From contig BDSL01000046.1 in assembly GCA_003116995.1 (NCBI GenBank), positions 186,001-250,000 on the forward strand: a stretch of DNA of 64,000 bases, given 5' to 3'. The DNA comes from Yamagishiella unicocca (lineage: Eukaryota > Chlorophyta > Chlorophyceae > Chlamydomonadales > Volvocaceae). The notes under the pieces were generated by a model. It saw nothing but the letters and a program-made list of their open reading frames with translations. It was not told where the DNA came from and searched no databases. Shown here one piece after another: positions 32,901 through 47,300 of this stretch (its first letter is position 1; each line of letters begins with the position of its first letter). A program made the translations under genes and the position numbers.

Positions 32901-35900
32901 CGTCCGCGCTCGCAGCGGCAAGAGCATAGGCGGAGGGTTAGGGCCTTAGGGACGGGGGGAGGGGGAATACCGGTACTGGGCAGTGCGGGGCGGGGCGGGC
33001 CCAGCTGCCGGATTGTGTCCTGGGCTGCACAGTGCGATGCGTCGAAAGTACGACATGGACGGTGGACTTGTTGGTGCGTGTCGCGGACACGGGTATGGTA
33101 GTAGTTAATGTTAGCATGTATGGTGTCTTACTGGGGTTAGGTGGGGTCGTGAGGAAAAACCGTGTACGAAGGAAAAACCGTTTGGGGCATACGTTTGCGG
33201 ATGCATGCTGGGGAACTGGGTTGAGGAAACGAAAAGCCGGAGGTCGTACGTCGACCTTCGGCGGCGATGTCCAATTCGGCCGCGACGGCTAGGCTAATGG
33301 AAACAAGGAACACGCGCGGCGTATGGAAATGTTTTGCAAAGCCGGTTTGTTTTGGGCGCAAGCGGGAGAACTTGGTGGGGTGGCTGGACATGGGGTGGCA
33401 AAACGCCGTGACGCCCCGACCCGCCCAAATAACGACCGGGAGCTTGTGGAAGCAAGTGGATGGAGGCGAAGTAAATTACCGGACAGGGCCAGCCAGCGTC
33501 CGTGGCAGGATGCCGAAGTCGCGCCGCGCTGCCGTGGGGGACCGGAGACCGCGAGAGCCCAGACGCACGTCCCTTATGTCCCCAGACAAGGACGCAATGA
33601 CAGGCAGAACGCTAGGAAAACGCTAGCATGTGGCAGGTATCGTTGGTCCTAATTTAGATACTATATTGCGGGTATGTCCCGACCCTGCCACGACCCTTCA
33701 CCGCAAGACCGGCGCATGCCGCCCACCTACCGCGGTCCGGCTGCTCCCGCCGCCGCACCCGCCCCTGCCCACGTGGGCCCCCTGACCCCCCCCCACGCCC
33801 AAACGGGTTGCTACCCTTCCTTTCCCATGCCGTGTAACCGGGTCTTCTCGCCACCTCCCCCACGGGCTTCCTCTCATACCCCCCACCGGGTCTTCCCCGG
33901 GCCCCCACTCAACCCCACTTCCCACGTCAAATAACCGGGTCTGTAACCGGTTCTTGCAACTCCCCACCCCACCGGTTTTGCCTTGCACCCCCCCCCTCAG
34001 GCCTGGACGAGGCCTACCTGCGAGATGCTCTCCGCCGCCACGTGGCTGCCGCCTCGTTGCTGGCGCCCGCACCGCAGCTAAGCGACGCCGCGCTGGACCT
34101 GCTGATGCGCTACTACGTGGCAGTACGGCAGTCGGGGGTGCAGGTGCGGTGGCGCGGGGGGGGAGGAGGGGCGGGGGCGGGGGGGAGGAGGGGCGGGGGC
34201 GGGGGGGGAGGAGGGGCGGGGGCGGGGGGGGGAGGAGGGGCGGGGGCGGGAGGGGGGAGGAGGGGCGGGGGCGGGGGGGGGAGGAGGGGCGGGGGCGGGG
34301 GGGGGAGGAGGGGCGGGGGCGGGGGGGGGGAGGAGGGGCGGGGGCGGGGGGGGGAGGGTTTGAGAGGAAACCCGTGGGTCGGCATTGCGGGGGGGGGTGG
34401 AAAGACCCGGTTACACGACGGGCGCGGAGCACGGCGTGTGGCATGAAAACCGGTTACACGACATGGGTAGGGTAGCTGGCGCATAGGGGCACGGGGGGGT
34501 GCAAGGAAAACCCGTGTACGGAAGGAAAACCGCTTGGAGGAGACGGTTGGAGATGCATGCTGGAAAGCTTGGTTGACGAAACTTAAGTCGGACGTCGGAT
34601 GTCGACCTTCGGCGGCTAAACCTAATTCGGCGGCGATTTCTAGGTTAACCGAAGCGAGGACCCCACGCGGCGCAAGGAAATGTTTTGCGAAATCGGTTTG
34701 GTTCGGGCCCAAGCGGGCGAATTTGGTGAGGCGTCTAGCTATGGGATACCGGTAGTAAAAACCGCGGTGACGCCCCGACCCGCCCGAACACCGACCGGGA
34801 GCTTGTGGAAGACGTTAAGAAGAAGCAGTGAATCACCGGACCGGGCCCGCCAGCGTCCGTGGTAAGATGCCGAAGTCGCGCCGCGCTGCCGTGGGGGACC
34901 GGAGACCGCGAGAGCCCAGACGCCAGTCCCTTTGCCCGCAGACAAGGACGCAAAAGACAAGCAGAAAGGGTCACGGGGGGGGGTCCAGGGCACAGCTGCC
35001 TCATCGGTGGGCTGGGCTCTGGCCGGAGGCACGCCTACCTCTCACCCCCCGGACGTCTTTGCCTGCCCGCTGCCTCAAGTGGTGACTTCCCGACCAGCTG
35101 ACTCCCCGCAGCCGCCGCGCCCTGGTTGGGGTTTGTCTCCCCTCCCCCCCTGCAACCCTTCTCACCCTTCCCTCCCCCCCTTGATCCCTATGCGCCGCCA
35201 GGTGGCCCAGTCGGAAGTGCTCCGGAGTCTGGTCAAGGTGGCTACCGCCTCCGCCCGACTGCATCTCCGGCGCCAGGTGAAGACGGGGGCGGGGCGCATT
35301 GCTTGCTTTCCCTGGCGGCGTGTTGCGGGGACCTGATTGCCGAACTGGAGCTTCCCCGTTGGCCACCGCTTCTCAGACTGCTGCTGCTGCTGCCGCCGCT
35401 GCTGCTGCTGCTGCTGCCGCTGCTGCTGCCGCTGCTGCCGCCGCCGCTGCTGCCGCCGCCGCTGCTGCCGCCGCCGCTGCTGCCGCCGCTGCTGCTGCCG
35501 CCGCCGCTGCTGCCGCCGCCGCTGCTGCCGCCGCCGCTGCTGCCGCCGCTGCTGCTGCCGCCCCCGCTGCTGCCGCCGCTGCTGCTGCTGCCGCTGCTGC
35601 TGCCGCCGCCGCTGCTGCCGCCGCCGCTGCTGCCGCCGCCGCTGCTGCCGCCGCCGCTGCTGCCGCCGCTGCTGCTGCGCGCCCTCCGGCCCTCAGTGGC
35701 TTCTGGCGGCTCAGTTCATTCATCAGCCCCAAACGAACCCCCTGCCCACCTGGTCCTCTGCTGCCACGACACCCGCCGCAGGTGCTCGAGGTCCCGGACT
35801 GCGTGCTGGCGGTGCTGCTGCAGGAGCGCACCCTGGGCTGCCGCTTCGGCGACTCGTACATGGGGCTGGGGCTGCCGCAGCTGCCCGACGGCACCGGCAT

Positions 35901-36066
35901 GGAGGACGACGACGGGGAGGAGGAGGAGGGAGACGCCATGGAGCTTGGAGGGGACGACGCCGGTGGCGGCGGCGGTGGTAGTGTGGACTCGGCGCTTAGG
36001 GCTATAGCGGGGACGCTAACTCGCTGCCTGCGAGGCTTCATGCCGCTTGGCTGGCAGCCCGAGTAA
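26915..36066 (+). CDS. MCMDC2: MCMDC2-like (MCM domain-containing 2) meiotic recombination protein
   Basis: Twelve exons: 26915-27430, 27735-27802, 28279-28390, 28999-29297, 29830-29983, 30296-30562, 30697-30932, 31860-32135, 32538-32887, 34001-34143, 35202-35276 and 35782-36066; about 926 residues versus about 680 in animals. Collinear landmarks: the CPHC...CCC zinc-site region, SVRVSCTDDLAG with DVVRVVGLARL (OB fold), LSVLLGCDAPSDPLG at the Walker A position, HGSVLLTVGNRGIVVVE, KSQLCDILSRPSVTL, LDLLMRYYVAVRQ, VLRSLVKVATASARLHLR and CVLAVLLQERTLGCRFG. The nucleotide-binding Lys motif is missing, as in MCMDC2 relatives. MCMDC2 supports meiotic strand invasion and crossover formation. The exon 2/3 boundary, the exon 3 donor (possibly GC-type or gtgtgc) and the start are the weak points. 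The introns are rich in tandem repeats. Confidence 0.8.
28594..28738. repeat. 27-bp tandem repeat, five copies, MCMDC2 intron 3
   Basis: Units start at 28594, 28621, 28648, 28675 and 28702 and contain cctctctgtgctgcccacac; one unit has a single substitution. The array lies between exons 3 and 4. Further arrays nearby are a roughly 15-bp unit (cgacatccctccgcc) at about 28920-28976 and a 10-bp unit (gtgggtcggg) at about 29298-29349. Confidence 0.95.
31263..31825. repeat. ~560-bp CCCA-rich tetranucleotide array, MCMDC2 intron 7
   Basis: The tract is built almost only of ccca/ccag/ccaa units and ends about 35 nt before the exon 8 acceptor. Translated in either direction it gives His/Pro/Thr or Gly/Trp/Val strings that stay open for hundreds of codons, but exon phases place it in an intron. 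The minus strand is (TGGG)n, with very many runs of three Gs. Confidence 0.97.
33146..33620. mobile_element. Dispersed ~470-bp element, copy A (MCMDC2 intron 9)
   Basis: This segment and copy B (34498-34970) align end to end in the same orientation. Shared blocks include ccgtgtacg, gtcgaccttcggcgg, gaaatgttttgc, tgacgccccgacccgccc, accgggagcttgtggaag, and the highly conserved gaagtcgcgccgcgctgccg followed by tgggggaccggagaccgcg. No protein-coding domain, terminal inverted repeat or target-site duplication was identified. A non-autonomous transposon or old duplication is inferred. Confidence 0.75.
34143..34356. repeat. G-rich minisatellite, MCMDC2 intron 10
   Basis: Repeated gaggaggggcgggggcgg units with variable G-run length begin immediately after the exon 10 donor. 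The plus (sense) strand carries dense runs of four or more Gs. Confidence 0.95.
34498..34970. mobile_element. Dispersed ~470-bp element, copy B (MCMDC2 intron 10)
   Basis: Second, diverged copy of the element at 33146-33620, in direct orientation about 880 bp downstream. The 3' third (around 34860-34960) is the best conserved part; the 5' half shows many substitutions. The pair brackets exon 10 (34001-34143). Confidence 0.75.
35379..35680. repeat. ~300-bp (CTG/CCG) triplet array, MCMDC2 intron 11
   Basis: Perfect-phase mixture of ctg and ccg triplets, interrupted only near 35570. It lies between exon 11 (ends 35276) and exon 12 (starts 35782). It translates as Ala, Leu/Pro or Cys/Arg strings depending on frame. 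The Ala frame is open into exon 12, but a stop at 35336 blocks read-through from exon 11. Confidence 0.97.
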
Positions 36067-37264
36067 AGTGATGGGCTAGCCCATAGATGTTGAGGAGAAC
36101 GGAGTGAGTTGGTGTGTAGGGAGGGGGTCAGGGCCTGACGGGCGCCATGGGAGCATGACGTACTGGAGGGTAGCGCTTCAGGTGCATTGGCGGGACTGAA
36201 GGCTGGAGTGCGCGTAGCAGCAATTGTCATAGTGGGTCCAGATCGCAAGGTACAGCCATCCAGCGCATCGCCTGACGCTGATAGCGACTCAAGGGCAGTG
36301 CGTCGACGTGCTTGGGGAGATGTATGCAGTAGGGCGGTGGTCGGAATGTCGCATTGCAAATGTATCGCGAGGATTACGGCCGCCGAAGTGTGTAACAAGA
36401 TGGTGCGCCCTGAAGGCACAGGGGCATGACGTCCCACATCTCAGAGCGTGAGCCTCCTCCCCGGCACACACACCGGGGGCAGGCCAGTGAGGACAAGTAC
36501 GGAAATACTACACAATACGCTGACTTCGGTTTGACACGCGGCTTGGAAAACGACGTTGCTTTACATGCGCGGGGCACTCGCGACCTGGACGCGCACCCCT
36601 GGCCTCTCGAGCGCCGCCCCGCACCCACGTGCGTGGCTCCCCAGCGGCAACGCTCCACCGCTCGCAAAGCGCTGGCGGCGATCCAGAAAGCCGCACACTC
36701 GGCTACAGCACCTCGATAGGTGTTCTACAGAACACCTCTGGGAACCAAAAAGACAAAATTGCCGGGAGCGACCCCTCGAGTCACCGCCGCCTCCGCCTTC
36801 GCCCCTCCTCCTCCGCCACACGGACGCCCTCAACGGCCCAAGCACCCCAACCCCGGCAGCGCCGCAGCGCTCCCAGCTGCACTAGCCAGTCCTGCGGCCG
36901 CTGCTGGCAATGGCCAAGCCGGCGGCCATTCCTGTGCGCGTACCTCCCCCCTGTACGCTGCCAAATCGCAACAAACACATATGCGGCTCTTCGCACGGAG
37001 CGGCCCCGGTAGCTCGAAGATAGAAGGGTTCAGCATCAGGAGCCGCAACCAGCACAGCGTCTAGCCAACTCCCTCCAACACCAAGGCAGGCTCTGCTCAA
37101 GCTGCTGCCGCGGTGGGGTCACAAGCAAGTGACCTGGTGTCACGCGTGGGGGAAGGGGGCCCACGGGGACAGCCAAGTTGCCGCACCGGGCCGCCGTGCT
37201 CACAGCCATAACGCCCGCATCAGCTGCATCCAGCGACAAGAGCGAGTCCGAAGCTGCTGCCCAT
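36067..37264. other. Convergent 3' regions of MCMDC2 and plastid L9
   Basis: No exon was recognised. TGTAA signals occur at 36391-36395 (+, suits MCMDC2) and 36561-36565 (-, possible for L9). The ORFs here resemble no family. Confidence 0.5.
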
Positions 37265-39699
<2,435 letters not shown>

Positions 39700-41302
39700 T
39701 TCCTGTGTGGAGGGGCGAGTGCCTGGTGCAGCTGACCCTATCACTTAGCAGTCTAACAGCCTAACTTTAATCAAGTGAGAAATAGGACTAGAATGATACC
39801 GAGGTGTGAGCTTTGCTCCAGCCACCGTTGCCGTACTATTGTGCGGGAGGAATGAGGGAAATGAGGCGCAAAAGCAAATGCGGGGGGCCATTGCAAGTGG
39901 AGGTTGTGGTGATTTCAATGCGTGCTTGCCTAACACAGCTGTCCCCTTGCATATGAAGCTGTAAGCGCTGATAAATTACTACAGAGTGCGAGAGTGCCAT
40001 ATACCGAGTGCGAGAGTGCCATATGCTGATGTTACGAATCCCTACCAGGCTGACGTTATTCTGTCATGTGTGCACGTGTGGATTATTGAGCTGCCCTTGG
40101 CATCCACCGCTCGTGTCATGCTTGGGTATTCCGGTGTATGGCCCCTCCACAAGAGTGCCTAAACTCCTGCGCAATTGTGATCTTCTGTGCGGATTTGGGC
40201 GAGTACTGGCGTTCATACATTGTCGATCTTTATCCAAACCGCTGCTGCTCTTGCCGAATCGGCCGCTAGCAAGCGGTTTGGATACAGACTGACATCGTAT
40301 GACCGCCAGGTTTTCGTGAATGGGTATTCTTGTTGGGCAGTGAGGCCCCTGAACGATCAGGGAATTGAGCCAGGTTAAACCTACCTTAAGGGTAATCCGT
40401 GTAACCCTCATGGGGATATCCAGTGGTCAATCAGGGAGATGTTGGGCAGGTTTGGTTCCAGTGCTGCCCTCGCCTTTCCGGACCCTTTGGAAACACCTGC
40501 GTCAGGGTTGCACTGTTGCAGAGGCTTGCACCACGCGACCACGGCGAAACCAATGCTCGCGTCCTCGTTCGATCGTGCGTGGACCTCTTCTCCCCTAGTA
40601 GATCCGGTCCAACCATTGTTCCGTTACGGCCTCGGGATGCTCGGCAAAAATGTAACAGAACGTGCGAACGGCTACAGCCAGGCATGGCTCAGCGGCCCGG
40701 GCATTGGCCTCCCGCACTCCTCTGGGCTCGACACGCGCTGCCCCGTCAACTGGCGTCATGCCTCAACGGCGCGCGACGTGCCCCTCCCCCCGACGCCGCT
40801 ATATTCCAGCAGCGTCACCCACCCACCGCATCCACTCCACATCAGCGTCACCACCGCATGACTAATTCCGCACGGCCTGTAAGGGCTTGCACTCGGCTCG
40901 CCACATAGCAGGTTTCCGGCAAGCTCGGGCTCTTTGCGGTCCGTAAGTTGTCGACAGGAAACATGTGATGGGCCGGAAGAAAGACGAGTACCGTAGGTGA
41001 CCCTTGTCGCCCGCCGCTCGCCGCCCGAGTCCGCTGCCCACTGCGGCCGGCTAACTAGAGGACTCAACCTCGCGCTCGTCCCACCAGCATCCCGCTCGCA
41101 GCGCTCATCACAACACTTCAAACAACACTCAGGCCGGCGGGTTGCCGCCCCCAGCACCGCATCCGCCCCCGCAACATCCGCTCCCGCACCACCTACACGG
41201 GCTACGCTGCTCGGCGTCCGCCCACACACCGCACGCGCGCGCCAACCCATTCCAGCACCGCCCTACGCCCCCTTCCCTGCTGCACTCGCCTCCTCCGCCA
41301 CT
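39700..41302. other. Intergenic: L9 promoter and SPAG1 3' region
   Basis: No exon was recognised in 1.6 kb. Two copies of the 19-mer gagtgcgagagtgccatat lie at 39984-40002 and 40006-40024, just upstream of L9. The ORFs at 40423-40908 and 40997-41250 are GC-driven and lack homology features. Confidence 0.55.
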
Positions 41303-44300
41303 TCACAGCTTCAAGGACTTCTTCAGCAGCGACACGTCGTGTCCCGCAGCCGCCATGGCGCTCGTGAGCGCCCGCAGGTCCTCCTTCATGCCCTTGGCGC
41401 ACAGCCCGTACGTCATCTCGAAGCGAGCCACGCCCGTGAGCTCCTCCAGCGACCGCACCGCGTAGGCCACGTCGTCCGGCTGCGGCCCTCCCTGGACCGC
41501 CTGGGGCTGCCCCGACACACCGTCGATCTGCTGCATCGCATGCCGGGCCGTGTCAATTATGGCCTGGATCATCTTGACGGACAGGTTGGCCTTGATGATG
41601 CCCTTGTAGGCCGTGGGGTCAAGAGATCGTACGTAATCGTACAGTACGGCAGGGTGGCCGGCCAGGCCCTTGAGCGCCTGCTCCAGCTCGTGCGCGTTCT
41701 TGGGGGGCTTGGGCTTCTTGGGCGCCTTGCTGGCCAGGGCGGCGGCGGCCTTGGCGGCGGCGGCCTCGTGGAGGCTGCGGTTGCCGCTGGCGGCAGCGGC
41801 AGCAGCCGAAGACGAGGCGGAGGACGAGGGGCTCCCTGCCGCCGCCACCGGCGCCGCCGCCGCGGCGGTGGACGATGACGTCGATGTGGCGGAGCCGGGG
41901 ACTGGGGAGCTGGCGCCGCTGGTGGACGCTGCCGGTGACGGTGCCGCCGCCGTAGCAGCAGCAGGTGCAGCGGCCGCCGGCGCCGGCGCCGGCGCGGCGG
42001 CCGCGGCCGTGCTGCCGGCGTCCTGTGATGGCGCCGGCTCGTCTTCGTCCGAGTCCGCCTCCTCCACCAAGATCTTATGCATCACGGGGGCGGCCTGCAC
42101 CGGCGCCTTGGCAGCCGCCGCACCGTTCGCCACGGGATTCTGCTGCTGCCCCTGAACTGACGCCGCCGCCGCCGCCGCCGCCGGCGGGGCTGCCGTGCTC
42201 CCCGCGCCCGCTGGCCCCCCCGCCGCCATCCTCTGCAGCTTCTGCATCTCCTCCAGCAGCGCCTCGTCCCCGGGCGCCGCGTCCAGCAGCTGCCGGATCG
42301 CCACCATGGCGTCCGCCAGGCGACCCAGGTCGCGCAGCGCCAGCGCGCGGCGGAGCTGCGCCTTGGGGTAGCTGCCCCCCGCCTGCTCGATAGCGGCCTC
42401 GGCGTCCAGCAGGGCGTCAGCGGGGCGCTTGAGGTGCAGGTACACGAAGGCGCGGTTGCAGTAGGCGGCGGGGTTGTGCGCGCAGGCGCGGATGCTGCGG
42501 CTGTAGAAGTCCATCGCGCGAACGTAGTTGCCCACGCCGTACAGACGGTTGCCCTCGTCGCGGAGCTTGTCGCCCTCCGCGGTGTTGCCGGCGTCGCCGG
42601 AGATGGCGCTGCCGGCGGCTGAAGGGGCTGGGGGTGGGGCGGAGGGGGCTGCCGTCGCGGCCGCAGTCGACACCGCCGGGGCGCCGGCCGCCGGAGCCGG
42701 GGGTGGGGTCCGCGATGAGGTTGGGGTCGGCGGTGGTGCGGCCACTGCCGCCGTGGCTGGCTCTGGCGGCTTGGTAGAGGACGCAGGGGCTCCGGGGCCT
42801 GCAGGCGTGGAGGCCGGGGTCCGGGAGGACGCTGCAGGCTGTGCCGCCGGCGCGGCTGGCTCCGTTGCCGCCGCTTCATCGTCACTGTCGTCGCTCACCA
42901 CCTGTATTGCCATCTTGCGCCGGGCCGGCGCGGCGCCGCTGCCGCTGCCGCCGCCCCCGCTGCTGCTTGCCGCCGCCGCCGCCTGCGGAGGCGGCGCTGC
43001 GGCGGCTGCGGGCCCTGCTGGCGCCGGGGCTGGCGCGTCTTGCTGCCGCTTCGGCTCGACGGCAGCCGGCGCCGGCACGTGCGCCGGGGCCGCCACCTGC
43101 GGGGGTGCTGTTGCCACCTGCGGGGGTGCTGTTGCCACCTGCGGGGGTGCCGCCGCCGCTGCCGCCGCGTCCCCCTCCGCCAGGATCTGCCTCCCCAGGG
43201 ACTCCAGCTCCACGTCCAGTGCCGGGCTCTGGCCCATCAGCGCCTTGGCGGCGCGCAAGTCGCTCTGCGCCTCCAGCAGGCGGCCCAGCGCCCTCCGCGC
43301 GTTGGCCCGCCGGTGGTGCACCTTGGAGCGCATGTTGCTGGCCTGGTCGGGAGAGAGGAGCGCCTTGCTGGCGGAAAGCAGCTAAGGGGGGGGCAGAGAG
43401 GGAAAGAGGTCCGGCGGAGGACGCGCACAGGGAGGGGAAGTCAGGGAACTCGTGGAAGCGTCATGGGAAGTGCGGAAGGCGGGATGGGAGTGGCAAGAAC
43501 CCAGTTACATGGCATAGGCGTCCGGGGGTTTTATAGGAGAATCCGCGAATCCACGGCCGACAAACCGAGTAAAGCGGAGGTGTGTTTGGACCTGGTGCCG
43601 GGAAGGAGCTCGTGAGGGCAGCTCGGACGTAGGTCACCCGCTTGCCGGGCACCGCTTGCCAAGGGTTGCTTTATGACGGATAGTGAGATCCCAAAACCCC
43701 GAAAAGCCCCCACCCAGCCGGCCCACCTCGAGCGCCTCATCCGCCGCCGCCTCGGCCTCCGTCCAGCGCTGCGTCTCGTTGAGCAGCACCAGCAGGTTGA
43801 GCCGCACTGCCAAATTGGCCGGGTCCAGCTGCAGACATTCCCGGTAGCACACCTCCGCGTCGTGGTAGCGCTTGGCCTTGAGGTGCTCGTTGCCCTCGCC
43901 TTTAATCATATCTACGCTGCGATCACCGCCAGCGGCTCCGGAACCAGCTGCTGTACCGTTGCTGCTCGGCGCAGCGGCGGCGGCAGCCATGGCCGCCTCC
44001 TCGGCCGCCGCTGCCGCGTCGGCAGTGGCGGCTGCCGCCGCTGCCTCTGCCCGCTCCCTCGCCGCCTCCCATGCCAGCAGCTCCCGCTGGAACGCCGTGT
44101 TTGCCTCCTCGTCCCGCTGCCGCAGCCACTCGGACCGCTGCGACTCGCCTTTGAGCCGCAGCTGGCCCACCAGCTGCACCGCCTCAACCTCCCAGGCGGC
44201 TGCCTCGTCACGGGGCAGCAGAGGCGAGTCTGAAAGGGAGGAGGGCGGAGGGCGCACGGATGGAGGCACGCCAGGGCACGGGGCGGGCACGGGCGACCGA

Positions 44301-47300
44301 ATTCAGGATCGCGAAGGGCTCCCTCCCCTCATCGTACCACACCGGCTTTCCCTATCCTCATCCACACCACCACCCTCACCCACATCCTCGCCCCCGACCC
44401 CGGCAGAGCATACCACCGTAAGGTATCTTTGGGCTCGCGATTTCTGGGGCGTTCTTGGCTTCGCTAATACCCTCCTCCTCCCCGTCCGCCCCCGCCTACC
44501 CGGGTCGTCGTCTGCCTTCTCGTCCTCGTGCTCCTCAATCGTCACCCGCGCTTTCGCGTAGCTGGTCACGCGCTGCGGCCGGGCCGCCGCCGCCGCCGCC
44601 GCCGCCGCCCGATCCGCCGCCCTCTTGGCCGCCCTGGTGACGTGCTGGTCCGCCTCGTCCAGCTCGCGACCTACCTCCACGCGGCTCTTGTCCTTGGGCG
44701 GGATCATGTCGTGGCAGCGCTGCAGGTCCGCAAGGGCAGACTGGGGCGGGGGGGGGGGGGAAACAGTTGGACATAGGCGGTAAGGAGGGAGAGGAACCTA
44801 CTAATGGCGGCGCGGGGGATGGCAATGAGAACCGGTTACATGACGTAGTAGACGGAGGACAGACACTAGCTGACGGAGATTTTTCGGGGCGCGGGGCGGG
44901 GGAGGCGGCGCAGCGGGCAGAATATAGAAACCCGTGGGCTGGTACATAGAGCGAAAAAGGAAGCCGGGGATATGAAGGGTTTCAGCACGTGTTTGTAGCT
45001 GCAGGGAGGGAACAGAGGCAGGAGAGGGAGGTCCCAAGCGACCCGATCTACGCCCTTTCGTGCCCTTCCTCTTCTTGCCGTTCCTCTTCCAGCCATATTT
45101 CCAAACCAATTTTTCAAACCACACGAACACCGCTCGATATTCCTTCGCCGCATGCCTATGCGGAGCTGACGTTACAGCCCCGTTCCTTGCAATGGTTCGC
45201 CGCTGCTGCCCCCCCTCCCCAGGAGGGTCTTTTTGCTACTCCCCCCAACCCCCGGCCGCCTGGGAGCCCCTAGCCAAGGAGTTACGCAGCTGTGGATCAG
45301 GCCGAGGGCGACCGGCCCCCTTCGGTCACGAGCACCACGTTTTTTCCATAACCGCCGTACCCTCTCAGGATCCAACAACAACGACAACCCCCTTTCAAGC
45401 GGCCACATCCACTGCCAGCTCCAGCGTCTGGCCCACCCCCGGCTCCGTCGAGTAACCGGTTCGTCTTTGCAACCCCCGGGCCCCAACTCGCCACGCTGCC
45501 CCAGCACCCGCCGCACCTCCCACAGCCGCAGCTGCATCTTGGCGCGCGCCCGCTTATGCAGCGCCTTGTAGCTGCCCGGGTCCAGAGCCACCGCCTGGCA
45601 GGCGTCACGGAGCGCCTTCACCGGCAGCTCGCTGCGGAGGCGAGCCATGGACCTGGTTGGCGGGGGTGAGTTGAGAGGAACCCGGGTGGTGGGCGAGCGG
45701 GTGGCGAGAAGACCCGGTTGGTTACACGACATAGGAAACGGAGGGCAGGGGTTGCGGGGGCGGGGTGGGCGGCTGTGGATCCAACAAGGTCACCTCGAAG
45801 GAGAGTGGCGGCGGTGGTGGCGGTGCTGGTGGTGGAAGGTGTAGCAGACCTATGTTCCTTCGCATGCAACACCTGATAAAAAAAACACCCTGGTGACTGT
45901 ACGAACATCACCACTCTTCGCCGCCTTTTGAGGAACACCGGGAGCTAGCTGGCCCTCCTGTCAGCCCACCCACCCCACTACACGCCTACACAGCTCAGCC
46001 ACGCAACCCACCGGTTTAGGTACAACGTGGGTAGGTCGGGTGCCAGAGCCAGCGCCTCCGAGTACAGCTGCGCCGCCCGCACAAAGTTGTTCTCCTTGAA
46101 CTCCCGGTTGCCCTCCTGCTTAATGCCATCGACGGCGGCGTCGAACAGCGCCGAAGACGTGGGGGCAGGCTGGGCAGGCGGTGGCGGCAAGGCAGGCGGC
46201 GGCGGCAAGGCTGGCGGCGGCGGGGACGCGGCCGGTGTCGCGACGGCGGCGGGACGCGCAGGCTCAGGAGCAGGTGAGGGAGGGGCAGGGGGTGCGGCGA
46301 CGGAAGCTGGGGCAGGTGGGTGGGCTGCGGCAGGGGCAGCCGTTGCCGCGGTGGCTGGTTTTGGGCTGGCGTCGCCGTTGCTGACAGCGCTGGCGGGTGC
46401 GGGTGCCGGTGCCGGTGCCGGAGCCGGAGCCGGAGCCGGTGCTGGTGCTGCTGGTGCTGCCGCAGCCGCTGGCGGCGGTGACGGCGGTACGGCGGCAGCT
46501 GCCGCCACTGGCTTCTCCTGCGCCCCCGCCGCCTCCTCCCCTTCGCTGTCATCGCTGTCCGACTCCTCCACCACCACCAGCTTCTTCCGAGCCGGCCCAG
46601 CACCCTGCTGCTGCTGCCGCTGCCCCGCCGCCGCCACCGCCTCCGCGCCCTCCGCCGCCTCGTCCTCGACCTCCTCCTCGTCATCCACCTCCTCAATCGC
46701 CATGCGCTTCATGCCCGCCTCCTGCCGCAGCTTCTCCGCGCGCGCCCTCAGCCCCTCCGCCTCAGCGCAGTCCGGCTGGAGGGCCAGCGCCGAGTCGCAG
46801 TCCGCCACCGCCTCCGCCAGCTTGCCCATCTCCAGCCGCGCCGCAGCGCGCCGGATGAACGCCTTGATCATACCCGGATCCGCCTCCAGTGCCGCGCTGG
46901 AGTCCTGCTCCGCCGCGTCCCACATCTTCAACCGGATGTACGCGGCTGCCCGGTTTCCGAACAGCGACGCCTCGCCGCCCGCCCCGCGCAGCCCCAGCGC
47001 CAGCGTGTAGTGCTCCACAGCCTCAGCGTATTCCTTCGCCCGGAAGTGGTCGTTGCCCTTGGACTTCTCGGCCGACGACAGCACCAGCCGCTCGGCCGCC
47101 GAGGCGCCGCGGTTGAGCTCCAGCAGCCGCTCTGTGAGCTCAGGGCTGCGAGCAAGGCCGGCGGTGCTGGCCGCGGCGGCAGCGGCGCCAGCGCCGGCGG
47201 CCGCAGAGGCGCCGGTTTCGTCGCGCTCTATCTCCTCCAGCGCCACCGCCGCCTTCTTCTCCCAGCGCTCGTAGTAGTCCCGGCCGCTCCGCACGTGGGT

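Noticed and set aside
35299..36437. Poly-Ala proteins on both strands
   Set aside because: They are translations of the CTG/CCG array; only the part after 35782 matches the MCMDC2 family.
40423..41250. ORFs between L9 and SPAG1
   Set aside because: No family motifs, no splice structure and codon content typical of GC-driven open frames.
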